From: an uncultured Selenomonadales bacterium
GTDB taxonomy: Bacteria; Bacillota; Negativicutes; Selenomonadales; Selenomonadaceae
Direction of reading: 5' to 3'
DNA length: 19,125 nt
NCBI GenBank assembly: GCA_937877545.1
Contig: CALFJE010000073.1
Span: 1 to 19,125, forward strand
Part shown: positions 7,727 to 14,059 of the stretch, one piece after another
Numbering within the stretch: the first letter of the stretch is position 1
How the letters are laid out: each line of letters opens with the position of its first letter
Translations under genes and position numbers: made by a program
The notes under the pieces: model-generated
The model's input: the letters and a program-made list of their open reading frames with translations, nothing else
The model's database searches: none
Told to the model about the DNA's origin: nothing

Positions 7727-8567
7727 GGCTAAGCCCTCCAAAATTTACGGCGGAAATATTTTTATCGGCAAGTGCGCTCAAAACTTTAGGCGAAGTCACG
7801 GCGGCAAGTTCAGCCTCAAAGTCATGATTCCATTGGCAGAAGCCGCACAACGTTTGATTATCGGTGCCGGGGTGGAGCATGACCTCGGTCGTGCCTCCGC
7901 GCAGATTTTCAATCAGCTTAAGCATAAAAGTTTCGGTGACGGATTCGCCCGCCACGATACCCGCAAAATGTTCAGGCGCGGCAATATGACGTTTGCGAGC
8001 CTTACGAGCCGCGACCTTCGCCAAGGAGCTTAAACCCAACCTTCCGACGAATTTGCCGAGGCTGTCAAGTTCGCCGTCGAAGAGCCGGGCATTGGCGACG
8101 CGCATTGAACGGATACCCGCCGACGTTGCCAAGTCCAAAACAACTTCGGTAATGCCGGGGACGTGGTGCAGGTGTTGATGGCTGTCGACGTGCGTTAAGC
8201 TCAAACCTGCGCGGCTGATTTTATTAAGTTGAGCGGCAAGCTCCGACTTCACCTCGGCGAGCGCAACCTTACCGCTCAAGTAACGCTTAAGGAATTGAAT
8301 ATAATCGGCATAAAAAATTCCCTCCTCCGTGACGAGCGAGGGAATTTCATTTGGCGGCAGGACGGGGTTGCCGTTGGCAAGCGTGAAGTGAATCCCGACG
8401 CCCAAGCCCGTAAGTCTTTTGGCAAGCTGGGCGGCGTCGTTAAAGGCAATGCCGCCCGCCATTAGCGTCGCCGACCTCAAACAGCCTGTATTGAACGCCC
8501 GTTCAACCGCACGATTTATCAATTCATGACGCCCGAAGTCGTCCGCGTTCACGATTAGTCTTTTCAA
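7716..8567 (-). CDS. ChbG/HpnK (YdjC-fold) carbohydrate or hopanoid deacetylase
   Basis: 284 codons including the stop, 283 residues. Metal-dependent deacetylase of the YdjC fold: NADDFG (7-12) with the metal-binding Asp pair, GVGIHFTL (His60), THVDSHQHLHHVP (125-137) and EVMLHPG. The N-terminal layout (INRAVERAFNTGCLRSATLM) recalls HpnK more than E. coli ChbG, but no other hopanoid gene is in the window. It probably removes an acetyl group from an N-acetyl sugar on a lipid carrier, since a GtrA protein is encoded directly after it; that is inference. The start codon is TTG (8567-8565) with GGAGG 7 bases upstream; no ATG in the frame fits the family N-terminus. It runs divergently from cbiB. 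Confidence 0.85.
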   Translation of the reverse strand: MKRLIVNADDFGRHELINRAVERAFNTGCLRSATLMAGGIAFNDAAQLAKRLTGLGVGIHFTLANGNPVLPPNEIPSLVTEEGIFYADYIQFLKRYLSGKVALAEVKSELAAQLNKISRAGLSLTHVDSHQHLHHVPGITEVVLDLATSAGIRSMRVANARLFDGELDSLGKFVGRLGLSSLAKVAARKARKRHIAAPEHFAGIVAGESVTETFMLKLIENLRGGTTEVMLHPGTDNQTLCGFCQWNHDFEAELAAVTSPKVLSALADKNISAVNFGGLSHDA

Positions 8568-8646
8568 ACAAAAACCTCCTCTGCATGCGCAGGAAATTTA
8601 ATTGCCCTCCCGAATACCTGTACAAAAATTTATGGAGTTTGATTCG

Positions 8647-9591
8647 ATGAGTCTGATGATTGTGGCGGTAGTGGCGTTCCTGCTCGACGCGCTCCTTGGT
8701 GACCCGCGCAGTAAGTTTCACCCCGTCGTACTGATTGGCAACCTGATTTCCCTGCTTGAAAAAATATTGCGGCGCGATACCGACAGCCCGATAAAAAAAG
8801 TCTTCAAAGGCGGCGTGCTGGTTTACGCCGTTTGTATCGTATCGCTTGCCGTCGGCTTAGCCATAGAAATTTTGTCGAACGATATACCGAGCCTCGCCGC
8901 GCAGATTTTTATTAAAGCGTTGGTGCTGAGCTTCATGATTTCGCCGCGCACATTGGGCGACGCCGCCCGCGAAATTTATTATCTGCTGGAGACCGATAAT
9001 CTGACTTACGCCCGCGAAAAGGTCGGCTGGATTGTCGGGCGCGATACTCAAAACCTCAACGCGGCGGAAGTTGCTCGCGCTACCGTCGAAACCGTCTCGG
9101 AGAACACCGTTGACGGGATAATTTCGCCGCTGTTTTACTTCGCGATTGGCGGCTTGCCGCTTGCGATTTTCTACCGCGCCGTCAACACTATGGACTCCAT
9201 GCTCGGCTACAAGAACGAAAAATATTTTTACTTCGGGCAGATAGCGGCTCGGCTCGACGACATGGCGAATTATATCCCTGCGCGGCTGACGGCGTTGCTG
9301 TTCATAGGCGCGGCGATTATTCTGCGTCTCGACTACAAGAACGCGTTCAAGATGATGCGTCGCGACGCCGCCAAGCACCCCAGTCCGAACGGCGGCTACG
9401 CCGAGGCGACGGTCGCGGGCGCGTTGAATATCCGACTCGGCGGCATGAACTATTATTTTGGCAAACCGCACTTCCGCGCCTACATGGGCGAGCCGAACGA
9501 AATTTTGGAGGCGGCGCACATACTCGGCGCGATTCGCTTGATGTACACCGCCACGATTTTATTCCTGATGATTATTTGCGCCCTGTTTTAA
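8647..9591 (+). CDS. cbiB: Adenosylcobinamide-phosphate synthase CbiB/CobD
   Basis: 314 residues from the ATG at 8647 (GGAG 9-10 bases upstream). An upstream frame to 8602 adds 15 residues without a ribosome site or family similarity. Membrane enzyme that attaches aminopropanol (phosphate) to the cobyric acid side chain in cobalamin synthesis. Marks in order: DALLGDPRSKFHPVVLIG near the N-terminus, VGRDTQNLNAAEVARATVETVSENTVDG (9034-9117), FYRAVNTMDSMLGYKNEKY, ARLDDMANYIPARLTALL, KHPSPNGGYAEATVAGALNI and LGG..YYFG. About five hydrophobic segments are visible, including the last ATILFLMIICALF. No other cobalamin gene and no B12 riboswitch is seen nearby, so the gene stands apart from its pathway. 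Its stop codon overlaps, on the opposite strand, the stop of a metF 3' fragment. Confidence 0.92.
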   Translation: MSLMIVAVVAFLLDALLGDPRSKFHPVVLIGNLISLLEKILRRDTDSPIKKVFKGGVLVYAVCIVSLAVGLAIEILSNDIPSLAAQIFIKALVLSFMISPRTLGDAAREIYYLLETDNLTYAREKVGWIVGRDTQNLNAAEVARATVETVSENTVDGIISPLFYFAIGGLPLAIFYRAVNTMDSMLGYKNEKYFYFGQIAARLDDMANYIPARLTALLFIGAAIILRLDYKNAFKMMRRDAAKHPSPNGGYAEATVAGALNIRLGGMNYYFGKPHFRAYMGEPNEILEAAHILGAIRLMYTATILFLMIICALF

Positions 9592-9653
9592 TCAAATACC
9601 CTCGGCAACAGTTCGGCAATGTCAATGGTTATCGGCATGAAGTAAAGCCCGCC
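9588..9653 (-). pseudogene. Orphan 3'-end fragment of a metF-like gene
   Basis: This 66-base stretch matches the last 66 bases of the metF-like gene (9746-9811) at 62 positions, and both encode the same 21 residues (GGLYF... to ...LPRVFD) plus TAA. All four differences are in third codon positions: GTA/GTG, ACC/ACG, ATA/ATT and CCG/CCC. Similarity stops abruptly at 9653, where a perfect inverted repeat begins. It is not a gene in itself; it is the leftover end of a second, slightly diverged copy, or an attachment-site-like duplication. Confidence 0.85.
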
Positions 9654-9674
9654 GGTTACTTTTGAAAAGTAACC
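9654..9674. repeat. Perfect 21-base inverted repeat
   Basis: Two 10-base arms, GGTTACTTTT and AAAAGTAACC, are separated by a single G. It begins exactly where the metF duplication ends. It could be an element end, a protein-binding site or a weak AT-rich terminator. The rest of the gap, 9675-9745, shows no gene or other structure. Confidence 0.75.
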
Positions 9675-9745
9675 AAACAGCGGGCGCGTTGAATCGTTGC
9701 GTAAGCGGCAAGTTCGTCACCGCGTCCGAACTCATTGCTACGTTT

Positions 9746-10483
9746 TTAATCAAACACCCTCGGCAACAGTTCGGCAATGTCAATCGTAATGGGCATGAAG
9801 TAAAGCCCGCCACTCGAAGTCTTAACGAAGTCGATAATCCGTTTGGCAAGCGCAATGTTCCAATCCATGGTCGGCTGAAAATCCTTCGGGAAAACGGCTT
9901 TGTCCTTGCGCTCCCAATAGCCGCGACTGCGATTGCTCAACACCGGCGACACGCCCCAATAAACCTCGTGCCCGTCAAGCAGGTCGGCATACATCTCCAG
10001 AAAACGCACGTCGAAGAACGGCTGAGTAAAGAAGCCCGCCGCGCCCGCTTGAGCCTTGCGCTCCACGCGATAAAGTTCCTCGCGAATGCCGCTGCGATAT
10101 TGGTCGACGCCCGCATAAACTTTAACGTCGGGAAGCTCCTCGCGGAACTTGCGAATCACGTCGATTGTCTCCGTCGGGTAAACCGTGCGCGTCAAATCCT
10201 TAGGCGGGTCGCCCGCGATTATCAGCACTTCCTTGACGCCGAACTTGATAAAATCGTCGCGCATGGGCAACGGACGGGCAAGGTCAATATCCATGGCGCG
10301 GACGTGCGGGATAGTCGGGAGCGCGGGCTGAGTAAATTCGGCGGCTTGCCACGGACGCAAATCGAAACTCATCAAATCGGGGATATTCACGCAGTCAACC
10401 TGCGGATATTTTTTTATGACTTCGACGTCCGCCCGCAGGCTTGCCGCGTCACGCGGTATAATTTCAACGGCTATTCTTCCCAT
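9746..10483 (-). CDS. Short methylenetetrahydrofolate reductase-family protein (MetF-like)
   Basis: 245 residues, against about 290 for typical MetF. A longer frame to 10651 runs back through the tRNA gene and is not real; the ATG at 10483 has GGAGG 7 bases upstream. Marks: AVEIIPRD (5-12) at the place of the catalytic-Glu motif (FEFFPP in E. coli MetF), VLIIAGDPPKDL (86-97), VYAGVDQY, AGAAGFFTQPFFD and YWGVSPVLS. The family reduces 5,10-methylenetetrahydrofolate to the 5-methyl form with FAD, feeding methionine synthesis or an acetyl-CoA-type pathway. The small size fits the short bacterial variants, and there is no MetV partner in the window. It has its own strong promoter. Its 3' end is duplicated downstream. 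The family is clear; the physiological electron donor is not. Confidence 0.82.
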   Translation of the reverse strand: MGRIAVEIIPRDAASLRADVEVIKKYPQVDCVNIPDLMSFDLRPWQAAEFTQPALPTIPHVRAMDIDLARPLPMRDDFIKFGVKEVLIIAGDPPKDLTRTVYPTETIDVIRKFREELPDVKVYAGVDQYRSGIREELYRVERKAQAGAAGFFTQPFFDVRFLEMYADLLDGHEVYWGVSPVLSNRSRGYWERKDKAVFPKDFQPTMDWNIALAKRIIDFVKTSSGGLYFMPITIDIAELLPRVFD

Positions 10484-10506
10484 AAAATTTCCTCCAATCG
10501 GATTGA

Positions 10507-10542
10507 TGACTTGATTATACTTGCTTGCGGATTTGCTTGCAA
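10507..10542 (-). promoter_or_regulatory. Promoter of the metF-like gene
   Basis: Minus strand: TTGCAA (10542-10537), a 17-base spacer, TATAAT (10519-10514). The start would be near 10507, about 24 bases before the ATG. Confidence 0.7.
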
Positions 10543-10546
10543 CGCG

Positions 10547-10577
10547 GAAAAGCCCCCGCGTCTTGCGAGGGCTTTGG
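10547..10577 (-). terminator. Terminator after tRNA-Pro
   Basis: On the minus strand AGCCCTCGC pairs with GCGGGGGCT (9 bp with one G-U pair) around the loop AAGAC, followed by TTTCC. The plus strand also has a T-rich stretch after the hairpin. It separates the tRNA from the metF-like gene. Confidence 0.7.
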
Positions 10578-10590
10578 GATTTTCTTATGT

Positions 10591-10667
10591 TGGTCGGAAC
10601 GACGAGATTTGAACTCACGCCCCCTACCACCCCAAGGTAGTGCTCTACCAAACTGAGCTACGTCCCG
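10591..10667 (-). tRNA. tRNA-Pro (anticodon GGG), CCA encoded
   Basis: 77 bases. Acceptor CGGGACG pairs with CGTTCCG (one G-U pair); D arm GCTC...GAGC; anticodon stem CTACC/GGTAG with loop TTGGGGT, so the anticodon is GGG and the 3' neighbour is G37, as in proline tRNAs; variable loop GGGGC; T arm GTGAG-TTCAAAT-CTCGT with one weak pair; then A and an encoded CCA. It reads CCC and CCU codons. Confidence 0.95.
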
Positions 10668-10677
10668 AACGGCTGTT

Positions 10678-10706
10678 ACTTTAACACACCCGCAACATTT
10701 TTGCAA
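10678..10706 (-). promoter_or_regulatory. Promoter of tRNA-Pro
   Basis: Minus strand: TTGCAA (10706-10701), a 17-base spacer, TAAAGT (10683-10678), about 10 bases before the mature 5' end. The same TTGCAA -35 box is used by the metF-like gene next to it. Confidence 0.6.
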
Positions 10707-10709
10707 GCC

Positions 10710-10726
10710 CAACTTTTAAAAAGTTG
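10710..10726. repeat. AT-rich inverted repeat downstream of the zinc-binding-protein gene
   Basis: CAACTTTT and AAAAGTTG are separated by one A. It lies about 60 bases after the stop of the znuA-like gene and just upstream of the tRNA promoter. There is no clear T-run, so a terminator role is uncertain. A short GCGA-TTAG-TCGC hairpin (10740-10751) lies between it and the gene. Nothing else is visible in 10727-10787. Confidence 0.4.
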
Positions 10727-10787
10727 TCAAACAGCGATCGCGATTAGTCGCCCGACTTTGGAAACATTATCGCCGCGTTCAAATTTT

Positions 10788-11669
10788 TTATTGCAGAGCC
10801 TTAACCAGTGTCAACAGGTTAGCCAACATTCGGTCGGGGTAGTCCGGCATGTTTTCGGGCTTCGCCTCGCCCGTGACTATCGGGTCGAGCGGAAAGATTT
10901 GCGCCCCCGTCTCCTTGGCAAGCGTCTCCGCCGCTTTGGGCGAATACTGCGGCTCCGTGAATATCACTTTGACGGGCAACGCGTTGAGCGTCTCTATCGT
11001 CGCGGCAAGCTCTTGCGGTGTCGGCTCGGTACCCGGCTCGCGTTCCACCACTGCCGCCACGTTCAGCTTGAATTCCGCCGCCAAATACGGAAACGCCTCG
11101 TGGAACGTCACGATGTCTTTGTGCTGTAACATTGCCGTTGAGATTTGCATTTCGTCGCGCAAGGTCGTCAGCTCGTCGACGTATTCAAGCGTGCGCATTC
11201 GGTAAGCATCGGCGTTGGCGGGGTCAAGCTCGCGCAACTTCGCCGAAATATTTTTTACCTGGTGCATGGCGTAGGTTACGCTCAGCCACACGTGCGGATT
11301 CGGCACGTCGCCCTCCATTATCGGTACGATTTCGGGCGTGTCCGACGCGTTGATTATTTTCAGATTCGGGTACGCCTCGATAACCTTGTCCATGAAACTT
11401 TCCATGCCCAGCCCGTTTATTATGAATATGTCCGCCGTTTCGAGCGTCTTCATGTCTTCGGGCGTCAGCTGATAATCGTGCAGGCAACCGACTTGCGGCG
11501 GCGTCAAGTTCACGACCTCCACGCCGCTTATCCCGCGAGTTATGTTGAGCGCGTCGAGATACATCGGGTAAAACGACGTGACGATTTTAAGGTTGTCGTC
11601 CTTTTTATCGGAGCCGCAACCGCTCATCATGAAGATTATCAGCAACAGCAATAAAATTTTTTTAAGCAC
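10788..11669 (-). CDS. znuA: ZnuA-type metal ABC transporter binding lipoprotein
   Basis: 293 residues from a GTG at 11669 with GGAGG about 9 bases upstream; the frame extends to 11717, but the signal peptide begins at this GTG. Lipoprotein signal: LKKILLLLLIIFMMSGC, with the lipid-carrying Cys at residue 18. Mature protein: metal ligands of the ZnuA/TroA fold, His64 (GCLHDYQLTPED), His126 (NPHVWLS), His190 (TFHEAFPYLA) and an acidic residue at Glu239 or Asp262 (FTEPQYSP...FPLDPI). Three histidines point to zinc more than manganese. It should capture metal outside the inner membrane and hand it to a ZnuBC permease, which is not in the window. Last gene of the six-gene operon; it overlaps the aminotransferase by 8 bases. 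Zn versus Mn is likely but not certain. Confidence 0.85.
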   Translation of the reverse strand: MLKKILLLLLIIFMMSGCGSDKKDDNLKIVTSFYPMYLDALNITRGISGVEVVNLTPPQVGCLHDYQLTPEDMKTLETADIFIINGLGMESFMDKVIEAYPNLKIINASDTPEIVPIMEGDVPNPHVWLSVTYAMHQVKNISAKLRELDPANADAYRMRTLEYVDELTTLRDEMQISTAMLQHKDIVTFHEAFPYLAAEFKLNVAAVVEREPGTEPTPQELAATIETLNALPVKVIFTEPQYSPKAAETLAKETGAQIFPLDPIVTGEAKPENMPDYPDRMLANLLTLVKALQ

Positions 11670-12837
11670 GAGAATATTCCTCCGCGAGCTTTTTGAACAG
11701 CGGCAGGGAACGCTCAATGGTATCCTGCTTTATGCAGTAGGCGGCGCGGAAATAGCCCGGAGCACCGAAGTCCGCGCCGGGCACGAGGAGCAAATCATAT
11801 TTCTTGGCGCGTTCGCAAAAGGCATAGTCGTCCGCCTCAAGAGCCTTCGGGAACAGATAGAACGCGCCCTGCGGCTTGACGCACTCAAAGCCCGCCGCGA
11901 TAAGCCCGTCGTAAAGGAGCTTGCCGTTGCGCTCGTAGGGGCTGATGTCAACGGCTTTGCCCGCGCACTTGGCAACCACCAACTGCCACAAGCTCGGAGC
12001 ATTGACGTGCGTCAGGACACGCGCCGCGCCCGCTATCGCGCCGAAAATCTTATCGAAGTCGGCAACGGCGTCGGGCACCACGATATAACCGATACGCTCG
12101 CCGGGCAGGGAAAAACTTTTGCTGTAGGAATAGCAAACCAGCGTATTGTCGTAAAAATCGGTGACCCAGGGCACGTCGACGCCGTAAGCAAGCTCGCGAT
12201 AAGGTTCGTCGCAAATCAAGAAAATGTCGCGCCCTTGAGCCTTGAGAATGTCGGTAAGCTGCTTTATCGTCGCCTCGGAGTAGACCGCGCCGCTCGGATT
12301 GTTCGGCGAATTGATGATAACGGCTTTGGTTTTGGGCGAAAGGAGCTTTTGGAAGTCGTCAAAGTCAATCTGCCAATCGTCGGGGCGCGGCTTGACGACC
12401 TTAAGGGTTGCGCCGACCGACTCGACGAAAACTTTATATTCGGGGAAGTAGGGCGCGAAGGTTATAAATTCGTCGCCAGCCTCTGCCAGGGCTTTAAAGC
12501 AAATCGTAATGGCGGCGGCGGCTCCGCTCGTGACGAAAAGGTTTTTGCCGGCGAAGTGCGTCCCGAAACGTTGATTGATACTTTGGGCAAGCGTGGCGCG
12601 GACGTTGGGATTGCCGGGCGCGACCGTGTAGCCGTGAACTTGAGACGGTTCGTAAGTCTGCAGGATGTCAATCGCGGCGTCGCGCACGAAGTCGGGCGTC
12701 GGGACGTTGGGGTTGCCGAGGCTGAAGTCAAAAATATTTTCCTCGCCGACCTCAGCCGCACGCTTGCGACCGAATTCAAATATCGTGCGGATTGTCGATT
12801 TTTTTGTGCCAAGTTCATACATTTTTGCCGATACCAT
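11662..12837 (-). CDS. PLP-dependent class I/II aminotransferase
   Basis: 391 residues, normal length for fold-type I aminotransferases. Marks: NSPNNPSG (176-183) with the PLP-contacting Asn, ICDEPYRELAYG (208-219) with Asp210, the Schiff-base Lys240 in SYSKSFSLPGERIGY (237-251), and GAFYLFPK. The N-terminus (MVSAKMYELGTKKSTIRTIF) and FDFSLGNPNVP recall a Clostridia/Negativicutes group often annotated as aspartate aminotransferase; the amino donor cannot be read from sequence. ATG at 12837 with AAGGAG 7 bases upstream, 11 bases after the stop of the first GT2 gene. It sits between surface-glycan genes and a metal-binding lipoprotein, so it may be ordinary amino acid metabolism carried in the operon, or it may supply an amino sugar; the fold fits amino acid transamination better. 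Confidence 0.88.
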   Translation of the reverse strand: MVSAKMYELGTKKSTIRTIFEFGRKRAAEVGEENIFDFSLGNPNVPTPDFVRDAAIDILQTYEPSQVHGYTVAPGNPNVRATLAQSINQRFGTHFAGKNLFVTSGAAAAITICFKALAEAGDEFITFAPYFPEYKVFVESVGATLKVVKPRPDDWQIDFDDFQKLLSPKTKAVIINSPNNPSGAVYSEATIKQLTDILKAQGRDIFLICDEPYRELAYGVDVPWVTDFYDNTLVCYSYSKSFSLPGERIGYIVVPDAVADFDKIFGAIAGAARVLTHVNAPSLWQLVVAKCAGKAVDISPYERNGKLLYDGLIAAGFECVKPQGAFYLFPKALEADDYAFCERAKKYDLLLVPGADFGAPGYFRAAYCIKQDTIERSLPLFKKLAEEYSRA

Positions 12838-12897
12838 AAAATCACTCCTTAAGTTTTGCGCCGCTTAAGTTCGCCCTCCAGCTCGGCAATGCGCTTT
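12836..12897. repeat. Duplicated gene-end/ribosome-site module, copy 1
   Basis: About 62 bases covering the 3' end of the first GT2 gene, the short gap and the AAGGAGTGATTTT ribosome site of the aminotransferase. It recurs at 13998-14059 with only a few changes, where it serves the end of the second GT2 gene and the start of the first. A third copy of just the ribosome-site part (AAGGAGTGATTTC) lies before the ATG at 15159. Confidence 0.8.
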
Positions 12898-13997
12898 TGA
12901 GCCTGCGCGGCAAACTGATTAAATTGGTTCGTGTTATCACGCAAAATCCTCTGATACAAATTTACCAGGGAAGCAAGTGTCGCGACAACCACGGCATGAT
13001 CGCCCAATTCTTTGGAAAACTCCACGCGAACAATCTCATAGAAAATATTTGGCGGAATATAGAGCGACGCCGGAAAGATGCTGTTGAAATCCGAATCGGC
13101 GAAGAAACGCAACACGGCATAGCGGCAATCTTGGTGCTGTTGAAAGAAGGGCATTTTCTGCATAAATTCATCAATGATTTTGAGACCGCGAACGGTTCTG
13201 TCCAGCCATTTGTGGATAAGTTTGTCTATCGGGCGGCGGCGCAGAGTATTGCTCTCCTCGTGCATTCGCCAAATGTAACAAAGATTCGGCACGCGCAAGA
13301 ATCGTTTTGCGCAGAATAAGACTTCAAAACTCCAACCCACATCATTTGAGCCGATAAGCGAGGGGAACGTTATTTCATTTTCCGTCAGCAATTTCCGCGA
13401 AACAAATCTTTGCCAAGGTGTCACCCAATATTTCCATGTGGTCGCCTTTTGAATGCGTTCAACCAAATTGTCGGTTTCGAGGGTCGGCTTTTTGACAAAA
13501 CCGCCGGTTTGAAGGTTGGTATCGGCGACGCGAATGTTATTTTTAAAGGTTTGCCCCGTACCTTCGGATACGTAATATTTTTCGCAATAGACAACGTCCG
13601 CCTCAAACTCTTTGGCAAGATTGTACATTTCCTCCAAGGCAGTCGGCGTAAGTGCGTCGTCGGCATCCATAAAGAAAACGTATTCGCCGCGTGAAAACAG
13701 CAACCCCTTATTGCGCGGTTCGCCGCCGCCGCCGGTGTTGACTTTCATCTTGGTGAAAATCAGCCGCCCGTTAAATTTTTCCTCGTAACTGCGCACAATG
13801 ACGGGACTTGAATCGGTGGAGCAATCGTCGACGACGATAACCTCGAAGTCTCGGAAGGTTTGCTCCAAAAGGCTGTCAAGGCACTCGCCTATAAATTTCT
13901 CGGCGTTATAAAGCGGGACGATAACCGAAACCGCTACGCAGGTTGACGGGGGGGGGGGATTAGTATCATGTGAATGTCTTTGTTTGTGTTTTGCCAA
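12849..13997 (-). CDS. GT2 glycosyltransferase A with in-frame poly-C tract (putatively phase-variable)
   Basis: 382 residues. A short basic leader (MAKHKQRHSHDTN) is followed by PPPPSTC, encoded by eleven C, and then a family 2 GT-A domain: VSVIVPLYNAEKFIGECLDSL (23-43), VIVVDDCSTDSS (53-64), GEPRNKGLLFSRGEYVFFMDADDAL with DADD at 111-114, which binds the metal and sugar nucleotide. The C-terminal part is helical and ends in a coiled-coil-like tail, QFNQFAAQAQKRIAELEGELK. The start is TTG (13997) with AAGGAG 9 bases upstream; an ATG at 13969 lies in another frame, has no ribosome site, and would be in frame only if the tract were one C longer. The gene is a diverged tandem duplicate of its upstream neighbour, 13 bases away. 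It probably adds a sugar to an LPS or capsule chain at the inner membrane. Donor and acceptor unknown. Confidence 0.88.
   Translation of the reverse strand: MAKHKQRHSHDTNPPPPSTCVAVSVIVPLYNAEKFIGECLDSLLEQTFRDFEVIVVDDCSTDSSPVIVRSYEEKFNGRLIFTKMKVNTGGGGEPRNKGLLFSRGEYVFFMDADDALTPTALEEMYNLAKEFEADVVYCEKYYVSEGTGQTFKNNIRVADTNLQTGGFVKKPTLETDNLVERIQKATTWKYWVTPWQRFVSRKLLTENEITFPSLIGSNDVGWSFEVLFCAKRFLRVPNLCYIWRMHEESNTLRRRPIDKLIHKWLDRTVRGLKIIDEFMQKMPFFQQHQDCRYAVLRFFADSDFNSIFPASLYIPPNIFYEIVRVEFSKELGDHAVVVATLASLVNLYQRILRDNTNQFNQFAAQAQKRIAELEGELKRRKT
13948..13958 (-). repeat. Homopolymer C11 tract in GT2 gene A
   Basis: Eleven G on the plus strand, eleven C in the coding sense, at codons 14-17. With 11 the frame leads into the glycosyltransferase. 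With 10 it reads CGT CAA CCT GCG TAG. With 12 it stops at a TAA about 14 codons on. Long G/C runs of this kind change length by slipped-strand mispairing. Confidence 0.9.
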
Positions 13998-14059
13998 ATA
14001 AAATCACTCCTTAAGTTTTGAGCCGCTTAAGCTCGCCCTCCAGCTCGGCGATACGTCTG
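13998..14059. repeat. Duplicated gene-end/ribosome-site module, copy 2
   Basis: Near-identical to 12836-12897. It holds the end of GT2 gene B (RIAELEGELKRLKT), the 13-base gap and the ribosome site of GT2 gene A. At the place of the ATG in the other copies this one reads ATT, and the start has shifted to the TTG two bases on. Confidence 0.8.

Noticed and set aside
8568..8646. Cobalamin riboswitch before cbiB
   Set aside because: The space between the divergent genes is under 80 bases and shows no B12-box-like sequence; only a small CTGC-GCAG palindrome (8581-8592) and weak promoter-like boxes are seen.
9662..10612. 316-codon open frame on the plus strand opposite the metF-like gene
   Set aside because: Antisense to MetF and running into the tRNA gene; no family features.
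10734..10741. GCGATCGC palindrome
   Set aside because: Matches the cyanobacterial HIP1 octamer, but a single copy in a GC-rich intergenic stretch is expected by chance and the genes are not cyanobacterial.
11578..12852. 424-codon open frame on the plus strand opposite the aminotransferase
   Set aside because: Shadow of a well-supported PLP enzyme; the codon bias of the real gene keeps the opposite frame open.
13726..13740. GGC trinucleotide run in GT2 gene A as another phase switch
   Set aside because: Changes would be in whole codons (glycines) and would not shift the frame; only four units.
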